Source: Ectobius pallidus (Eukaryota > Arthropoda > Insecta > Blattodea > Ectobiidae). Taken from it: a stretch of DNA of 64,000 nt. The notes under the pieces were generated by a model. That model searched no databases. It saw only the letters and a list, made by a program, of their open reading frames with translations, and had not been told where the DNA came from. The position numbers and the translations under genes were made by a program. Each line of letters begins with the position of its first letter. The stretch's first letter is position 1. Shown here piece by piece: positions 9,682 to 20,379 of this stretch. The stretch covers positions 19,574,606 through 19,638,605 of the forward strand of contig CAXKWD010000003.1 of the NCBI GenBank assembly GCA_964059195.1, in the 5' to 3' direction.

Positions 9682-10917
9682 TATTGCAGTTCAGATACTT
9701 CGGCAAAAAGAAATAAACAAGATAACCAAATTAAGTATAATAAATGACAGATTAATTGCCCAAATTTATTCAAACTAAAATCATAAAATCTCATAGCCCG
9801 TGTTTGGTCTTAAAATGACCGTGAAAAGACGGAACATTCATTATAAATATTATTAACTAGAAAGAAGGCAAAGGTAAAAAGTTTAACAACATCATTTTAA
9901 AGAACTATTAAAATGAGATTGCAGTGTATAGACGGAGAAGCTGGGAATTTCCCTAGCAGACCTAGCGGGTGCGAGATAAGGCAATGCAGTACTCAGGTAC
10001 AATGTATCGGGAATCTCCCAAGATCTTATCACAAAGGGTACTGATCCACTTAAGTAATTCTAAGAAGTCGGCTATTGTGTTTAAGCCTAGCTTCTGATGT
10101 TGCTACTGATACAACACGCTGTCCGAACCTTCTTAGAAATCCGAGACGCTAAGTTGTGGGTTTTGAGAATAAGGGAAATCCAATTGATTTCCGTGGGAAA
10201 CTAACATATTATTATTGGTCGGGAGATTTGCCAATAGGAATTGATTTATAGTACCACGTGCCGGGATTCACGAATAATAATTAAGAAGAGTAGGGATAAA
10301 TGTTTGTCCAAGTAAGTTTTCCTTAGGCCTACCGGGGCACTGTAAAATCACTCTACTTCAAGGCCCCGCGCCTATAACAGTCATATTCAACTCTACTTCA
10401 AGGCCCCGTGCCTATAGCAGTCAAGTCAATTCTACTTCGGGGACTTGTGTCCACCGTATAAAATCACTCTACTTATCTTTGTGGCTTCGTGCCCACAGAA
10501 TTAATTGGACTTATAAAATTTTCGCTGTGGAATTAATCGACTTAGAAGGATTCTTACATTCAATCGCGATTAGTCAAAATCATATACGGCAGCAATTGTA
10601 TCACTAGTAACGATCTACCGAGAACTTGTAACAATATTAATTATTCACAAACAAATTTTGTAATTATTGTCAATGACTGGACTTGTATTTCCAACGTTTT
10701 GAATAAACAGAATATTCCTTCAGTGTTCAAAGAAACTGCATTATTATTCAAGCAATAATATTAAGGTGTTCTTCGCTTCCTACCCTGAAGCTAGAGGGAA
10801 GTGCTCAACGATCGACTGGCAGACCGGAGGCGAGTTCGACAAATAAAGACAGAAATATTTCAGTATATGCATTATACTGTGGCGCCCAGGCAACCATCCT
10901 TCCACCGAACCGCTGTA
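9682..10917 (+). repeat. LTR 3, diverged
   Basis: Homologous to LTRs 1 and 2 from TATTGCAG to GCTGTA, but 1236 bp long, with scattered substitutions and a changed tandem-repeat block. It is therefore older than, or from another lineage than, the identical LTR 1/LTR 2 pair. It abuts the right 235-bp flanking repeat. Confidence 0.8.
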
Positions 10918-11150
10918 AGCAGAGAATGGTTGTTCTAGATCTTGCTGTTTGGTAGGAAAGAAGTTTTTAACACATAGGTGATAATTTTGTTTAACGGTTA
11001 CTTCCCTTGACATAGGTACACTTTATTCAATTTCTGTAGCTTAGATTTTTGTGAAACTTTGGGAACTTTTTAACAATAGGTACTACTATTTACCCTAGCA
11101 CAATCAGTCTAATATTTACAATATTACTGCATGAAAAACTCATGACAACT
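10916..11150 (+). repeat. 235-bp flanking direct repeat, right copy
   Basis: Apparently identical to 1661-1895. It starts at the last bases of LTR 3 (GTA|AGCAGAG) and ends at CATGACAACT, where unrelated DNA (TCACGAC) begins. Far too long to be an ordinary 4-6 bp integrase duplication. Confidence 0.8.
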
Positions 11151-11517
11151 TCACGACTAAAAAAAAATAATTTTTAAAAATAAAAATAGTTGAAAATTCT
11201 GTATAGTCAAGACTTTTCCCATAATTCTGCTAAGGGAGATTTTTTATCCATCTGTAATGAATTCCTGAAATTTTCATTATTTTAGCATGGATAGCTTTTC
11301 AGAAAATGGTACCTGAAGTACAAAAAATGTAATTTCACAGGAGAGCGAAAAGAAAATGACGTGCCTTATGGTATTTCATCCATTTTAGAAAGCTCCAGGT
11401 CGCTCTGCTTAGCTTAATAAAAACGCAACATATAAGACCTATATATCAAAATGTTCACAAAACTATGCTCTATTACATGAGCCTAAGAAAATAATTTTTT
11501 CTTTTTGTGACACTCAT
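11151..11517. other. Unassigned A+T-rich DNA
   Basis: No gene or repeat end recognised between the flanking repeat and a SINE tail. Confidence 0.3.
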
Positions 11518-11601
11518 GCCCGGGCGGCTTGGGTCGCTTAAATCCTAAAAAGGGAGAGGTAAAACTACGAAAAAGAAAGAAAGAAAGAAAGTGACACTCA
11601 T
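11518..11601 (+). mobile_element. SINE 3' fragment
   Basis: CCCGGGCGGCTTGGGTCGCT followed by an AAAGGGAGAGGT segment and a (GAAA)n tail matches the 3' end of the full SINE at 15845-16298. The tRNA-like head is missing. Confidence 0.7.
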
Positions 11602-11631
11602 AACTACCATCGCCCCTTAAATACCATAGAG

Positions 11632-11867
11632 CAGCGTTTCTCAACCTTTTTGAACCCGCGGACCTCTAAAATGTCTAAAAAAATTTCACGGACCCCTAAT
11701 TTTACATCCAATTTTTAAAAGAAGACCTATATTCTTAATATTTGGGGTATTAATAAATAGATCATTATAACGAAATATGTGAAAACATTTTACTTCTTTA
11801 CTTTCCACTTTATGATATTTTTAAATTATGTCTGCGGACCATCTGCACCATAGGTTGAGAAACGCTG
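11632..11867. mobile_element. hAT-type MITE
   Basis: Terminal inverted repeats CAGCGTTTCTCAACC and GGTTGAGAAACGCTG bound a 236-bp element. The 8-bp flanks CCATAGAG and TCATAGAG match at seven of eight bases, the size expected for hAT target duplications. No coding capacity. Confidence 0.8.
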
Positions 11868-11954
11868 TCATAGAGTATTTGGTCCATTTTCAGACCTGTT
11901 ATGAAGGTTTTCAGCTATAATTAAAGAATTTGAGCGTGATTTTTTTTTTTATTA

Positions 11955-12036
11955 AGTATCAATATGGTACTTTATGAGATTGTGTGGGAGACGGGAAAAT
12001 GTATGTCCGTCTGTCTGTACGCGCGATAACTCAAAT
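11955..12036 (-). repeat. Dispersed ACAGAC-type repeat fragment
   Basis: ATGGTACTTTATGAGATTGT to GTCCGTCTGTCTG is the reverse complement of the terminal part of the copies at 18005-18400 and 49290-49615. No coding. Confidence 0.6.
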
Positions 12037-12595
12037 ACGCTTTATCCATACCATGTCATGATTTTCGAAAAAATATTTCATATATTTACGTTTCATGCGT
12101 CCCTAAGTACGAAACCATCGCTCGTTCAATTTTTTTCAATATCTTTATACGCTAGCGGCCATAATTTTGAAGATATTTCAACCAAATTTTATTATGTTAT
12201 TTCTAGGAACAATAGTTCGGACAAGTTCGTTAATGAGCAAAATTGGCCCAAGAAGGGGGGTCGGGGGAGGGGGTTGAAATTTTGAAAAATTTATATCTCG
12301 GCCCCTATGAAGTATTGAGGTAAATTTTTTTTTGAATAAATTAGAGTACTCCCTTTGGAGTTCACAGTGACACCAACGATTCGGGGGTTTTGGGAGTACG
12401 AGTGGGTGGGGGGATGGAAATTAGAAATTTTTGAAACCACGTCTTGTGAGGTATCGTTGAAAAGCTCTTGATGAGTAGACTACAAATCAATAACTAATTT
12501 CTCGATAGTTCTCATATAAGGCGAGATTTTACTGGTTGAAAAACAATAACGTTTAAAAATATACCTCAGCCTGTAGGCCTGCCTAAAGAGATTTT
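12037..12595 (+). repeat. Dispersed repeat, AGGTAGATTT family, copy 1
   Basis: Shares long matches with 26281-27130, 33795-34411 and the reversed copy 46433-47037. Shared landmarks include a phrase ending GTTCGGACAAGTTCGTTAAT, a G-rich GTCGGGGGAGGGGGTTG block, and the right end CTGTAGGCCTGCCTAAA. The left end is replaced. The short open frame at 11974-12285 lies in this repeat and is not considered a gene. Confidence 0.7.
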
Positions 12596-13039
12596 TGTAT
12601 CTGAGTTGAATGCCGTAATATAGGCATATTACTGTCGCTGGATGGAGAATTATTAACAGTTCTCATGGTGCATGAAATCGGTTGAGTAAAGCCCACAGGA
12701 ATCCCCTGACGCCAGAACTAATTGCCAGGACAAACCAATGCCTTCAGTCCAACTTTAATTAAATTCATTGGGCTAATCAGTCCTCGACCAGGCATGAATC
12801 CTTCACGAAATGGCTCCCCTCAATCAATACCACTATACAAAGAATCCATGGGTTGGAAGACCCACAGGCATCCATCTAAACCCCCAAGGGCGACCATACT
12901 GTTTTATTCAGATAAAATGTTATTAGCATAATTGGATTGAAACACTTTCTAATTGCAGTGGTCATGGTTTATTTTTCAGAAAATAAAGCATTTGATAAAT
13001 TATTTTGACTATTTCACGCATATGCCCGTTATCTCTGTA
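12596..13039. other. Unassigned; possible decayed coding on minus strand
   Basis: Read on the minus strand, about 12700-12910 gives stretches without stops in shifting frames after a pyrimidine-poor AG. No protein family was recognised. The plus-strand frame 12722-12931 has no supporting features. It may be an old pseudogene or unnamed repeat. Confidence 0.2.
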
Positions 13040-13557
13040 TACAGGGTGTTATTGAATAACACCGAAATTTTTTACCTGTGTATAGAGGGGACATAGGCAA
13101 ACAACTTTTATTAGGAGATTTTTGCTCTATGACCGAAAAACGTGTATGCTGCAGGACATTAAAGTCATTACAATATGGTGCTCATAAGTCAATAATTAAT
13201 CTAAAAAAATTACTTCATGCATTCTTAGAGATCGATAAAAACCTTATTCTTAATCATTCACCAACAGCTATATCATAATTTAGTGTTTTCCATAATCTGC
13301 AAAATTTACAGATTGGTCACATGACTGGCAGCCACTGCATTAGTTTTCTTATTCATAATTTTAGTGTGCACAACGAAGTTCCTTTGTTTTGCATTTTTTC
13401 AGATGTTAGAAGTCATTGGCGGCCATGCCCTGGGAGATTTTATGCTGTAACAGGAAAAATTGAATCCATAGAGCAAAAATCTCTTGATAAAAGATGCACC
13501 CTCTGTACCCTCTATACACAGATAAAATATTCCTGTGTTATTCATTAACACCCTGTA
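13040..13557. mobile_element. TA-target MITE (TACAGGGTGTT family), copy 1
   Basis: TA duplications flank a 518-bp element. Its inverted ends TACAGGGTGTTATTGAATAA and CATTAACACCCTGTA extend inwards as long arms, including AGGAGATTTTTGCTCTATG and its complement. Short open frames inside carry no transposase motifs. Tc1/mariner-type mobilisation is inferred from the TA target only. Other copies are at 16758, 23502 and 25949. Confidence 0.8.
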
Positions 13558-13559
13558 TA

Positions 13560-15233
13560 ATAATGGGCTTTGTCCTGACTAACTAAATGAATGACTGACT
13601 GACAGAGAATCAACGTAGAGCCTAAACTACAATAGGCAGAGACTTGGAATTTTGACAGTACCTTCGTTTTATAATGTAAGTGCTCACTAAGAAAGGATTT
13701 TGCAAAATTTTGCTTCTTAATTCCAAAAGTCAAATGTTTTCGAAGAGACGAAGTACCTTCCATAAGAAACACACCAGCAATTCGGTTGTTTTGGAAAACG
13801 TTCCTAATAGCAAGACACTATTCAATTGTTAAATTAATTCAAGATGTCGTTTCTAGGTTGCTATCTTGATTCATTTGTTTACGGTTCGAAGTGGTCTGAT
13901 TTTTTAAACATAGGTGAAGAGAAGGGGAGAATAAATCACGCCTGAATGGGAAAACTTTGAATGATTTGGAAGACACGCTATGCATTATTATTATTAGTAT
14001 TATTATTATTGAATTTTTTGCGCTTTCGAAGCATCAGTTTTCGGTAATACATTTCAATTGTCAAACCAATTGCAGGTGGCTTTGCCTTTTTTTTTTAATT
14101 GATTTATTTAAGGTCGCTTTTTAACTTCCAGTCATAACTAGGGACCGGATTCTTAGGTTTTTACCTATTTTTTTCCTTACTTCCAAAACAAAAAGCGATT
14201 ATACACTTTTTCAAATCATGTCCATAGGATTCACCCACATTAATTCTGTGGCACCTAAAAATACCTAAATGGGGTATAAAAACCTAAATGTACTTAAACG
14301 GGATATAAAACCTAAAATATCTAATTTAGGCTACTTTTTTTTTTGTCTTTTTTGTTTGTCAGTTGATAAATCGATATTTGGCAGAGAGACAATTTTTGTC
14401 GCGTTGAAATTAATACCACCAGCGTTTCGTTCAATCCAATGTCGTCTAGGATGACAGTATCAAGAGAGGACGTGTAAGAGTACCGCGTATTTCTTTTAAA
14501 ATATTCGTACGAACAACCATTGCTGACGTCATGTGAGGTTGAAAGTACATTTTCTGCCTTCACATGTATTCTAAGAGATAATAGGAAGAACTTCACAGTT
14601 GAGAATCTTGAAAGATATTTAGTGATATACTGTAACCAGGAAATGTGAGATAATCTTATTTTCACTGCTTCTTTTGATTGTTTATGCTTTCTTTCTTCAA
14701 TTGTATAATATTGTCCTAAAGCAACTTTACACAAATTTAAGTCAATTTTGTTAAGTTAAACTTTACAAGTATTATGTATTGAATCCTATGTAGCACATTC
14801 AAATTCATTAAACCAATTATTCTACCCGAAAACGATATTTTGGACAAAAACCTAAAAAAAACTATTTCACCTAATGGAAAACCTAAAACAGTGTTTTTAA
14901 AAACCTAAAAATCCGGTCCCTAGTCATAACTTATCTTGGAAATAAAGAATCGCGATTTTTTCAATATATCGCATGGAATTATCGATTGTTTCGATTCTGT
15001 GAGCTCACCCTGATAGATTTGTTTGTTTATAATGTCAAATACATTAGAGGCGCTTTCTAATCGTGGAATGCAATCCAAAGCCGGATTTTTAGCTGTTCCA
15101 TTATAATTATTAATCGATTAGTTTATGAATGAGTAGGGTGTGAATGTTAATAAATATAATGTTTTAATTATTTTGCTCTTAATTTTTAATCTTCGAATTA
15201 ATTATCGTGGGCGAAGCCGCAGGCACCTGCTAG
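13560..15233 (+). mobile_element. Helitron family B, with nested hAT element
   Basis: The GGCTTTGTCCTGACT block starts within a few bases of the MITE end at 13557. The standard TC terminus is missing, so the left end is truncated. The right end has the hairpin block GGGCGAAGCCGCAGGCACCT and then CTAG at 15230-15233 before a T. An 8-bp-duplicating hAT element (14139-14922) is inserted inside. No Rep/helicase. Confidence 0.7.
14139..14922. mobile_element. hAT-type element nested in Helitron
   Basis: A perfect 8-bp duplication GTCATAAC (14131-14138 and 14923-14930) flanks a 784-bp element with inverted ends TAGGGACCGGATTCTTAGG and CCTAAAAATCCGGTCCCTA. The frame at 14321-14734 on the minus strand shows no hAT dimerisation or DDE motif, so it is called non-autonomous. 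Confidence 0.85.
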
Positions 15234-15272
15234 TATAGTTCATAATGCAATTAAAGTACTGGAAAGTTTTAC

Positions 15273-15520
15273 GTAAAACACAACATTGGTAGAATATCCC
15301 TTTTGCAGATGCCAGTAAGTTGATAATGAAGCATGGTCTCAAGTGTAAGGGGACCGTGTATTCCAAAGCCAGCTACTGGATTAATTGTGACTGATGGCTT
15401 CCCACACCCCACAGCTGCAGAAATCAAAGCAGGCTGAATCACCCTCTGTGTCATCACACGCTGGATAGTTTGGATGGCTGGCTGGTTTCCAAATTCAAAC
15501 ACACGGTTTCCTCCTCCACT
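15273..15520 (-). CDS. Candidate internal exon of an unrecognised host gene
   Basis: On the minus strand a pyrimidine-containing acceptor (CTTTGACGGGTTTTAG) leads into an open frame in phase 0. It begins SGGGNRVFEFGNQPAIQT and runs for 82 codons plus two bases. A possible donor AC|GTAAAAC then overlaps the first stop. The peptide is of mixed, non-repetitive composition, with a Gly/Pro/Val-rich middle (VGCGKPSVTINP) and no low complexity. That is unlike the surrounding repeats. The protein family is not recognised. No partner exons were found nearby; a gene with long introns, or a fragment copied from one, would both fit. The nearest neighbour is the Helitron end at 15233. Confidence 0.35.
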
Positions 15521-15522
15521 CT

Positions 15523-15834
15523 AAAACCCGTCAAAGATAAACAATTACGTAAGAGATGAAATGTATGTTTTCAAGCCATCAGATGTTGGTTTCCATTAAA
15601 TGTTGGCATTGCTATTCCAACCAAATATAGTCTTGGAGCCCAGCAAAATATATTCACACTCGTGGGCAGGGGTTTGTTTAGGCCTAGGCGGAATAGGCAG
15701 CTGCCTAGGGTGGCACATTTCAAGGGGAAGGCTTCTTCTAATAGATATTCCTTTTAAGTAAAAACATAAACTGATATAACAAAGTGCCAGAATGCTTTTG
15801 TTTAATCAGTGATAATTGCAATTATGATATACAG
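15523..15834. other. Unassigned DNA
   Basis: No gene seen. The last 60 bases (CAGTGATAATTGCAATTATG and on) resemble, in reverse, sequence near 20760-20810, so this is probably repeat-derived. Confidence 0.3.
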
Positions 15835-15844
15835 AAAATAAGTT

Positions 15845-16298
15845 CCGCTGTGGCTCAGGGGATGCGTCCAATCCTCTCACGCAGCGGGCCCGGGTTCGAT
15901 TCCTGGTCGGGACAAGTTACCTAGGTCAGGTTTTTTCCGGGGTTTTCCCTCACCTATGAGACAAATGTCAGGTAACTTTAGGCCCTTGTGGTCCCCGGAT
16001 ATCATCTGGCCGTCATTATCATCTTCATCCTCATCCTCGCCTTGTTCTGAGTGAGTGTGTGTGTGAATGGTGTGTATCGTCCTATGTGTTCGTGTTGTCT
16101 CGGAGGTGGCCCCGGCATTGGGCTGATCACTCATCCGGGGAGACCCTCCATGTCCTTGTCTGGTCAAAAAAGTATGTATGTGATCCAAAGGTAATCCCTC
16201 TCCCGACAGGTCGCGGCCCTGTAAGGCCCGGGCGGCTTGGGTCGCTTAAATCCTAAAAGGGAGAGGTTAAACTTCGAGAAAGAAAGAAAGAAAGAAAG
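15845..16298 (+). mobile_element. tRNA-derived SINE, full length
   Basis: A perfect 10-bp duplication AAAATAAGTT (15835-15844 and 16299-16308) bounds it. The head has pol III-type internal promoter boxes, TGGCTCAGGGGA (A) and GGGTTCGATTCC (B). A body ending GGCGGCTTGGGTCGCTTAAA and a (GAAA)n tail follow. It would be mobilised by a LINE. Fragments lie at 11518, 21345 and 30757-32025. Confidence 0.85.
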
Positions 16299-16308
16299 AA
16301 AATAAGTT

Positions 16309-16757
16309 AATTTTTTTAATAAATTTCCGACTTAAGCTCCAGATCGATTCATTATGCCGGTTGTCGACCAAGAGCTAAGGTAACTTAACTTAGCTTTGCT
16401 CACATACAGTGCGGGATTTCATATATAGTTATGCCGGATTTCACGGTTGTGCCACGGTATGATAAATGCCTTAATTTGAATGGCGATTATGTAGGAAAGT
16501 AGCCTAAGAGTCTACCTTCAAAATGTATGTAATAAAATTTGTTTTTGTTTTTCACTTTGTTTATTTTTTATTTCAAAACGTCTGTTACTTTCTGGACATT
16601 AAAATCGGAATAGTTTAGTTCAGTTGGGTGAGTCCAGAGGATTTTATAGCCAGAGTTTAATCATGCGGTTTTGTAATAAAATTAATTGAGTAACATTAGT
16701 TTACCTTAGTGTAAATCATTTTAACGAGATTTGACTGTAAGTTTGTTAACATTAATA
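16309..16757. other. Unassigned A+T-rich DNA
   Basis: No gene or defined repeat end seen. Confidence 0.3.
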
Positions 16758-17305
16758 TACAGGGTGTTAATAAATATCAGCGAAATATTTTACCTGTATG
16801 TAGCGGGAACTTAGACAAGCAACTTTTATTGAGAGATTTTTGCTCTATGACGTAAAATGTGTATGCTACAGAGCATGAAAGTCATTATAATTTGGTGCTC
16901 ATAAATCAATAATTACGCAAAATAGGGTTAAAATGTTCATTAAATTGACTTCATGCCTTCCTAGTGATCAATAAAAACCTGACTCTTAACCATTCGTCAA
17001 CAGCTATATCATAATTTAGTGTTTCTATAATCTGAAAAATTCACAGACTATTCACATGACTGGTCGCCACTGAATTAGTCTTTTTTTTTTATTCATAACT
17101 ACTGACTACAGGTTAACAGCGAAGTTCCTTTGTTTTGCATTTTTTTATAATGTTAGAAGTCAGTGGCGGCCATTCCCAGGCAAATTTTATGCTATAACAG
17201 GAAAAATTGAATCCATAGAGCAAAAATCTCGTAATAAAAGTTGCTTGTCTATGTCCCCTCTAGATATAGGTAAAATATTTCGGTGTTATTCATTAATACC
17301 CTGTA
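16758..17305. mobile_element. TA-target MITE (TACAGGGTGTT family), copy 2
   Basis: TA flanks and the inverted ends TACAGGGTGTTAATAAATA and CATTAATACCCTGTA. The interior matches 13040-13557 but keeps an additional AATTACGCAAAATAGGG segment, so it may be closer to full length. Confidence 0.8.
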
Positions 17306-18004
17306 TAGGCTAGGAAATTTTTCAAATGGAGATTTTATGTTTCCACGTATCGACTATATATTTTTTAATCTCAAATTGTAATTATGCTAAAAGTTGATGG
17401 GGTTGTTGACTTTAATCACCGTAATTCGATAATCATAAAATTATCCGTGCAATTGCCAAATGAGCGTGGATTACTGGCAGTGCGGTAAACATACAATCCA
17501 TTACCAAATCAAACAAACAAGCTGACGGATATTACATGCAGTTAATGATACGAACCAATGTATATTATTATATAATCAACTAATAGAATTGATCTAAGTC
17601 CTGCCTTCCCACACACACACATGTTCCAATATTCCACGTTTTGTACAGTGAGACCCAATGAACTATGAACCGGCTGCACGGTATTTTCCCGATTCGCGAT
17701 GCATTGTCGTTTTCGGGGGTGTATGTAATCTGCAATTATGATATGCAGAAAATAAGTTTTTCTAATCAGATTAAAATCTACCAGCGTCAGCAGAACTACA
17801 GATTTGTGATACCTTGACAATCGCGCACTCACATAAAAATAAAAAAATAAATAAAAAAATCCATGTCAAATCGGCCGGCTCCGGGATTTGATCCGGGGAC
17901 CTCCAGTTTGTTTATTCACAGTATGTCAGTTTAAAGGTGTTGTTTGATAAGCATAAGTGAAGGAATAGTGTTAACTGTCAAATTATACAGGTAGACAAAA
18001 ATTA
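17306..18004. other. Unassigned; reversed SINE trace near 17865-17920
   Basis: Mostly unassigned. At 17865-17920, GGGATTTGATCCGGGGACCT is close to the reversed B-box end of the SINE at 41630-41745. The minus-strand frame at 17542-17832 has no recognisable motif. Confidence 0.35.
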
Positions 18005-18323
18005 AAAAACATGTGATCTTTAATTAGTCGTTACTCTGGTACCGGTAAATCGATTAGATCCAAAATTAATAGGCTTCTTGCCATGGATGTTATAAATGCG
18101 TATACCAAGTTTCATGAAAATCCGATAAAACATATTTGAGTTATGGGGTCTTTTGTTATATAATACCATAAAAATGCACTAAATTGGGCATTATTCCGGT
18201 ACAGGCCAACCGATTTCGTCCAGTATCAACAGACGTTTTTCCATGGGCATTATAAATGTGTATACCAAGTTTCATGAAAATCCGATAAAACGTATTTGAG
18301 TTATGGCGCGTAAAGACACACGG

Positions 18324-18354
<31 letters not shown>

Positions 18355-18405
18355 TTTTTCGTCCCCCACACACAATCTCATAAAGTACCATACTGGCACT
18401 TAATA
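18005..18405 (+). repeat. Two tandem units of the ACAGAC-type dispersed repeat
   Basis: Two units of about 150 bp (from about 18020 and 18175) share ACCAAGTTTCATGAAAATCC and GTATTTGAGTTATGG. The second continues into an (ACAGAC)n, CGGACGGACGG stretch. Related copies are at 11955, 20380, 30376, 49290 and 52785. Non-coding. Confidence 0.7.
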
Positions 18406-18540
18406 AAAATGAGATATGTAATCTCCGGCACGGAGATATGTAGATGCACTTCTCCAGTTCCAAACAAGTGCCTACATAAAACTGAGAAGTATTAAACAAG
18501 GGAACAGATAAAATAAATGACTAGTATTCACGTCTACTCA

Positions 18541-19487
18541 ACGAGGTGTAGTGTGATTTTTACGGGCTAAAGGGCATGAGCCGAGTGAAATTCGAAGGGA
18601 CATGCATGACGTGTATAGGAACGACTGTATGGAACGTAGCAATAGGTTTGTTCGCAAAGCAGTCAGAAACCAGGAACAAATCGTTCGCGCATGCGCTCTT
18701 TCTCCACACGCATTCGCAAAGCGAGAATCCGTGATTCTGATTTCAATCTTCTGTTCGCAAAGCTCTCACGGACAGTTTCTGTACTATAAGAAAAATTTGC
18801 AGGCTCTACCATGAATTGTTATCAGAGACATGCGCAGTAACCTATTTTCACGCGCCTGACTCCTCCCTCCAAATCCTTGCTCCAGATTTATAAGCATAGG
18901 CTACTTATATGTATGAATAATGGAAGATAATTAAAAGTTTCCCTAAATATAGTTTATATTGCCGATGTATATCATGTATAAAGGGAAATATATATTTTAT
19001 TTGCATATCATATCGATTAAACGCAGAAACTATCAATTCCAAATTCTTCTAACCGTTCGCAAAGTGCAAATCACGGGTAAGTTACAGACTGGACATGCGC
19101 AGTACAACCAATTCTCAAGCAGTCACGGATTTGCTTTGCGAACAAACCTTATATCTCCAGATGGTGTGCTTTCTTCGAAGATGGCCGTGCTAACCTTTCA
19201 TTTGTTTGGTCCCATGAAGAAATTCCTCGCCGGTAAACGCTTTGCGTCTGATGCAGAAGTGAAAACAGCAATTCGCAGATGGCTGTACTCCAACCGAACG
19301 ACTTCTATGAATAGGATATTTTGGAACTGGTATCACGATGGGAGAAATTTGTTGAGAAACTTGGCGACTGTACAGAAAAATAGGCAAAATATTTCCCTTC
19401 ATGTGTGCATTTGTTTGTAATTGTACCTATTAAACTTTTTGTAAAAAAAAAAAAAAAAAATGTGCGTTATTTTTCTATCCACCCTCG
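18541..19487 (+). pseudogene. Mariner transposase relic 1, internally deleted and interrupted
   Basis: The N-terminal helix-turn-helix region (18541-18643) has a phrase equivalent to EPSEI near 18575 and DVYRNDCMERSN. A foreign TIR element then intervenes (18644-19149). The C-terminal part resumes at 19150 with HLFGPMKKFLAGKRFASD and later the NWYHDG region. The 3' inverted repeat (TGTGCGTTATTTTTCTATCC to CCCTCG) and a TA follow. The catalytic DDD core is missing, and so is the 5' inverted repeat. Its partner, relic 2, points the other way 370 bp downstream. Confidence 0.8.
18644..19149. mobile_element. Foldback MITE inside mariner relic 1
   Basis: Inverted ends AGGTTTGTTCGCAAAGCA and TGCTTTGCGAACAAACCT bound 506 bp inserted in the transposase frame. 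Extra copies of TTCGCAAAG occur near 18712, 18753 and 19053, so subterminal repeats are dense. The target duplication is unclear (one base T, or TA on one side only). No coding. Confidence 0.75.
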
Positions 19488-19489
19488 TA

Positions 19490-19859
19490 GATTGATATAA
19501 AATAGGTGCATACTTCCCTCAGCAGAACGAGATAATTTAACAATACCCACATAATACGAACACAGGATTATATTATACATTTTTTTAAATTAAATAAGCC
19601 ATGAAAATTCGACTATGCCTTTTCATTCATTCATTACAGACTTCTATTATAAAAAGCTACAATGGAGACTGTTGGTTAATTTAAACATACACAATGGTTT
19701 ACAAAAATGCAAAATATAGCGGCCTTTCAGGAAACATAATCTCTGGCAAATGATCAGTAAAAAGAGGAAGCTTTCATAAAGATATAAAAGAATCCATTCA
19801 AATCTATACAGCTTTCGAAATATATCTGAATATCCTATAGTTCAGATTTCTCTGCCAAA
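19490..19859. other. Spacer between inverted mariner 3' ends
   Basis: 370 bp of A+T-rich DNA with no gene or known repeat recognised. Confidence 0.4.
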
Positions 19860-19861
19860 TA

Positions 19862-20364
19862 CGAGGGTGGATCGAAAAGTAACGCACAATATTTTTTTTC
19901 ACAAGAAGTTTAATAGGTACAATTTCAAATAAATGCACACTTGAAGGGAAATCTTTTGTCTATTTTTCTGTATAGTTGCCAAGTTTCTGAACTTTTTTCT
20001 CCCATCGTGATAGTAATTTAAAAATACCCTGTTCATAGAAGTCCGTTCGGTTGGAGTAGGCTTATAGCCATCTGCGGACTGCTGTTTTCACTTTTGCATC
20101 TGACGCAAAGCGTTTACCGGCCAGGAATTTCTTCGTGGGACCAAACAAATGAATGTCCGACGGTGCCAGGTCTGGACTGTATGGAGGATGCTGGAGCACC
20201 TCCCAACTAATTTTTTTTTTTTTCCTCTCACACCTCCTGGATACATTGCTACGGTTCATACAGTGGTCCCCATACACGCTACGCATGTATCTGTGAATTT
20301 CACTCGGGTTATGCCCTTCAGTCCATAAAAATAGCACTACACCTCGCTTTTCTTCACAAGTGGA
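19862..20364 (-). pseudogene. Mariner transposase relic 2, internally deleted
   Basis: Minus strand. A TA at 19860 and the inverted repeat CGAGGGTGGATCGAAAAGTA mark the 3' end. The reading frame joins the N-terminal DNA-binding part (SEIHRYMRSVYGDHC) directly to the C-terminal block HPPYSPDLAPSD, LFGPTKKFLAGKRFASD and VKTAVRRWL. The catalytic middle between them has been deleted, with a run of T (K-rich peptide) at the junction. A frameshift near 20060 separates the final segment. Same family as relic 1 but an independent deletion. Confidence 0.8.
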
Positions 20365-20379
20365 CGATTAAGCGGCATT

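Noticed and set aside
10780..11013. Minus-strand frame across LTR 3 and flank
   Set aside because: It crosses the retrotransposon/host junction and has no motif.
12722..12931. Plus-strand 69-residue gene
   Set aside because: No motif, no splice support and Pro/Ser-biased composition. The minus strand gives an equally open but broken reading.
13321..13548. Short plus-strand protein in the TA-target MITE (also 24311-24499)
   Set aside because: The related phrase recurs only because the MITE recurs. It has no start conservation and no transposase motif.
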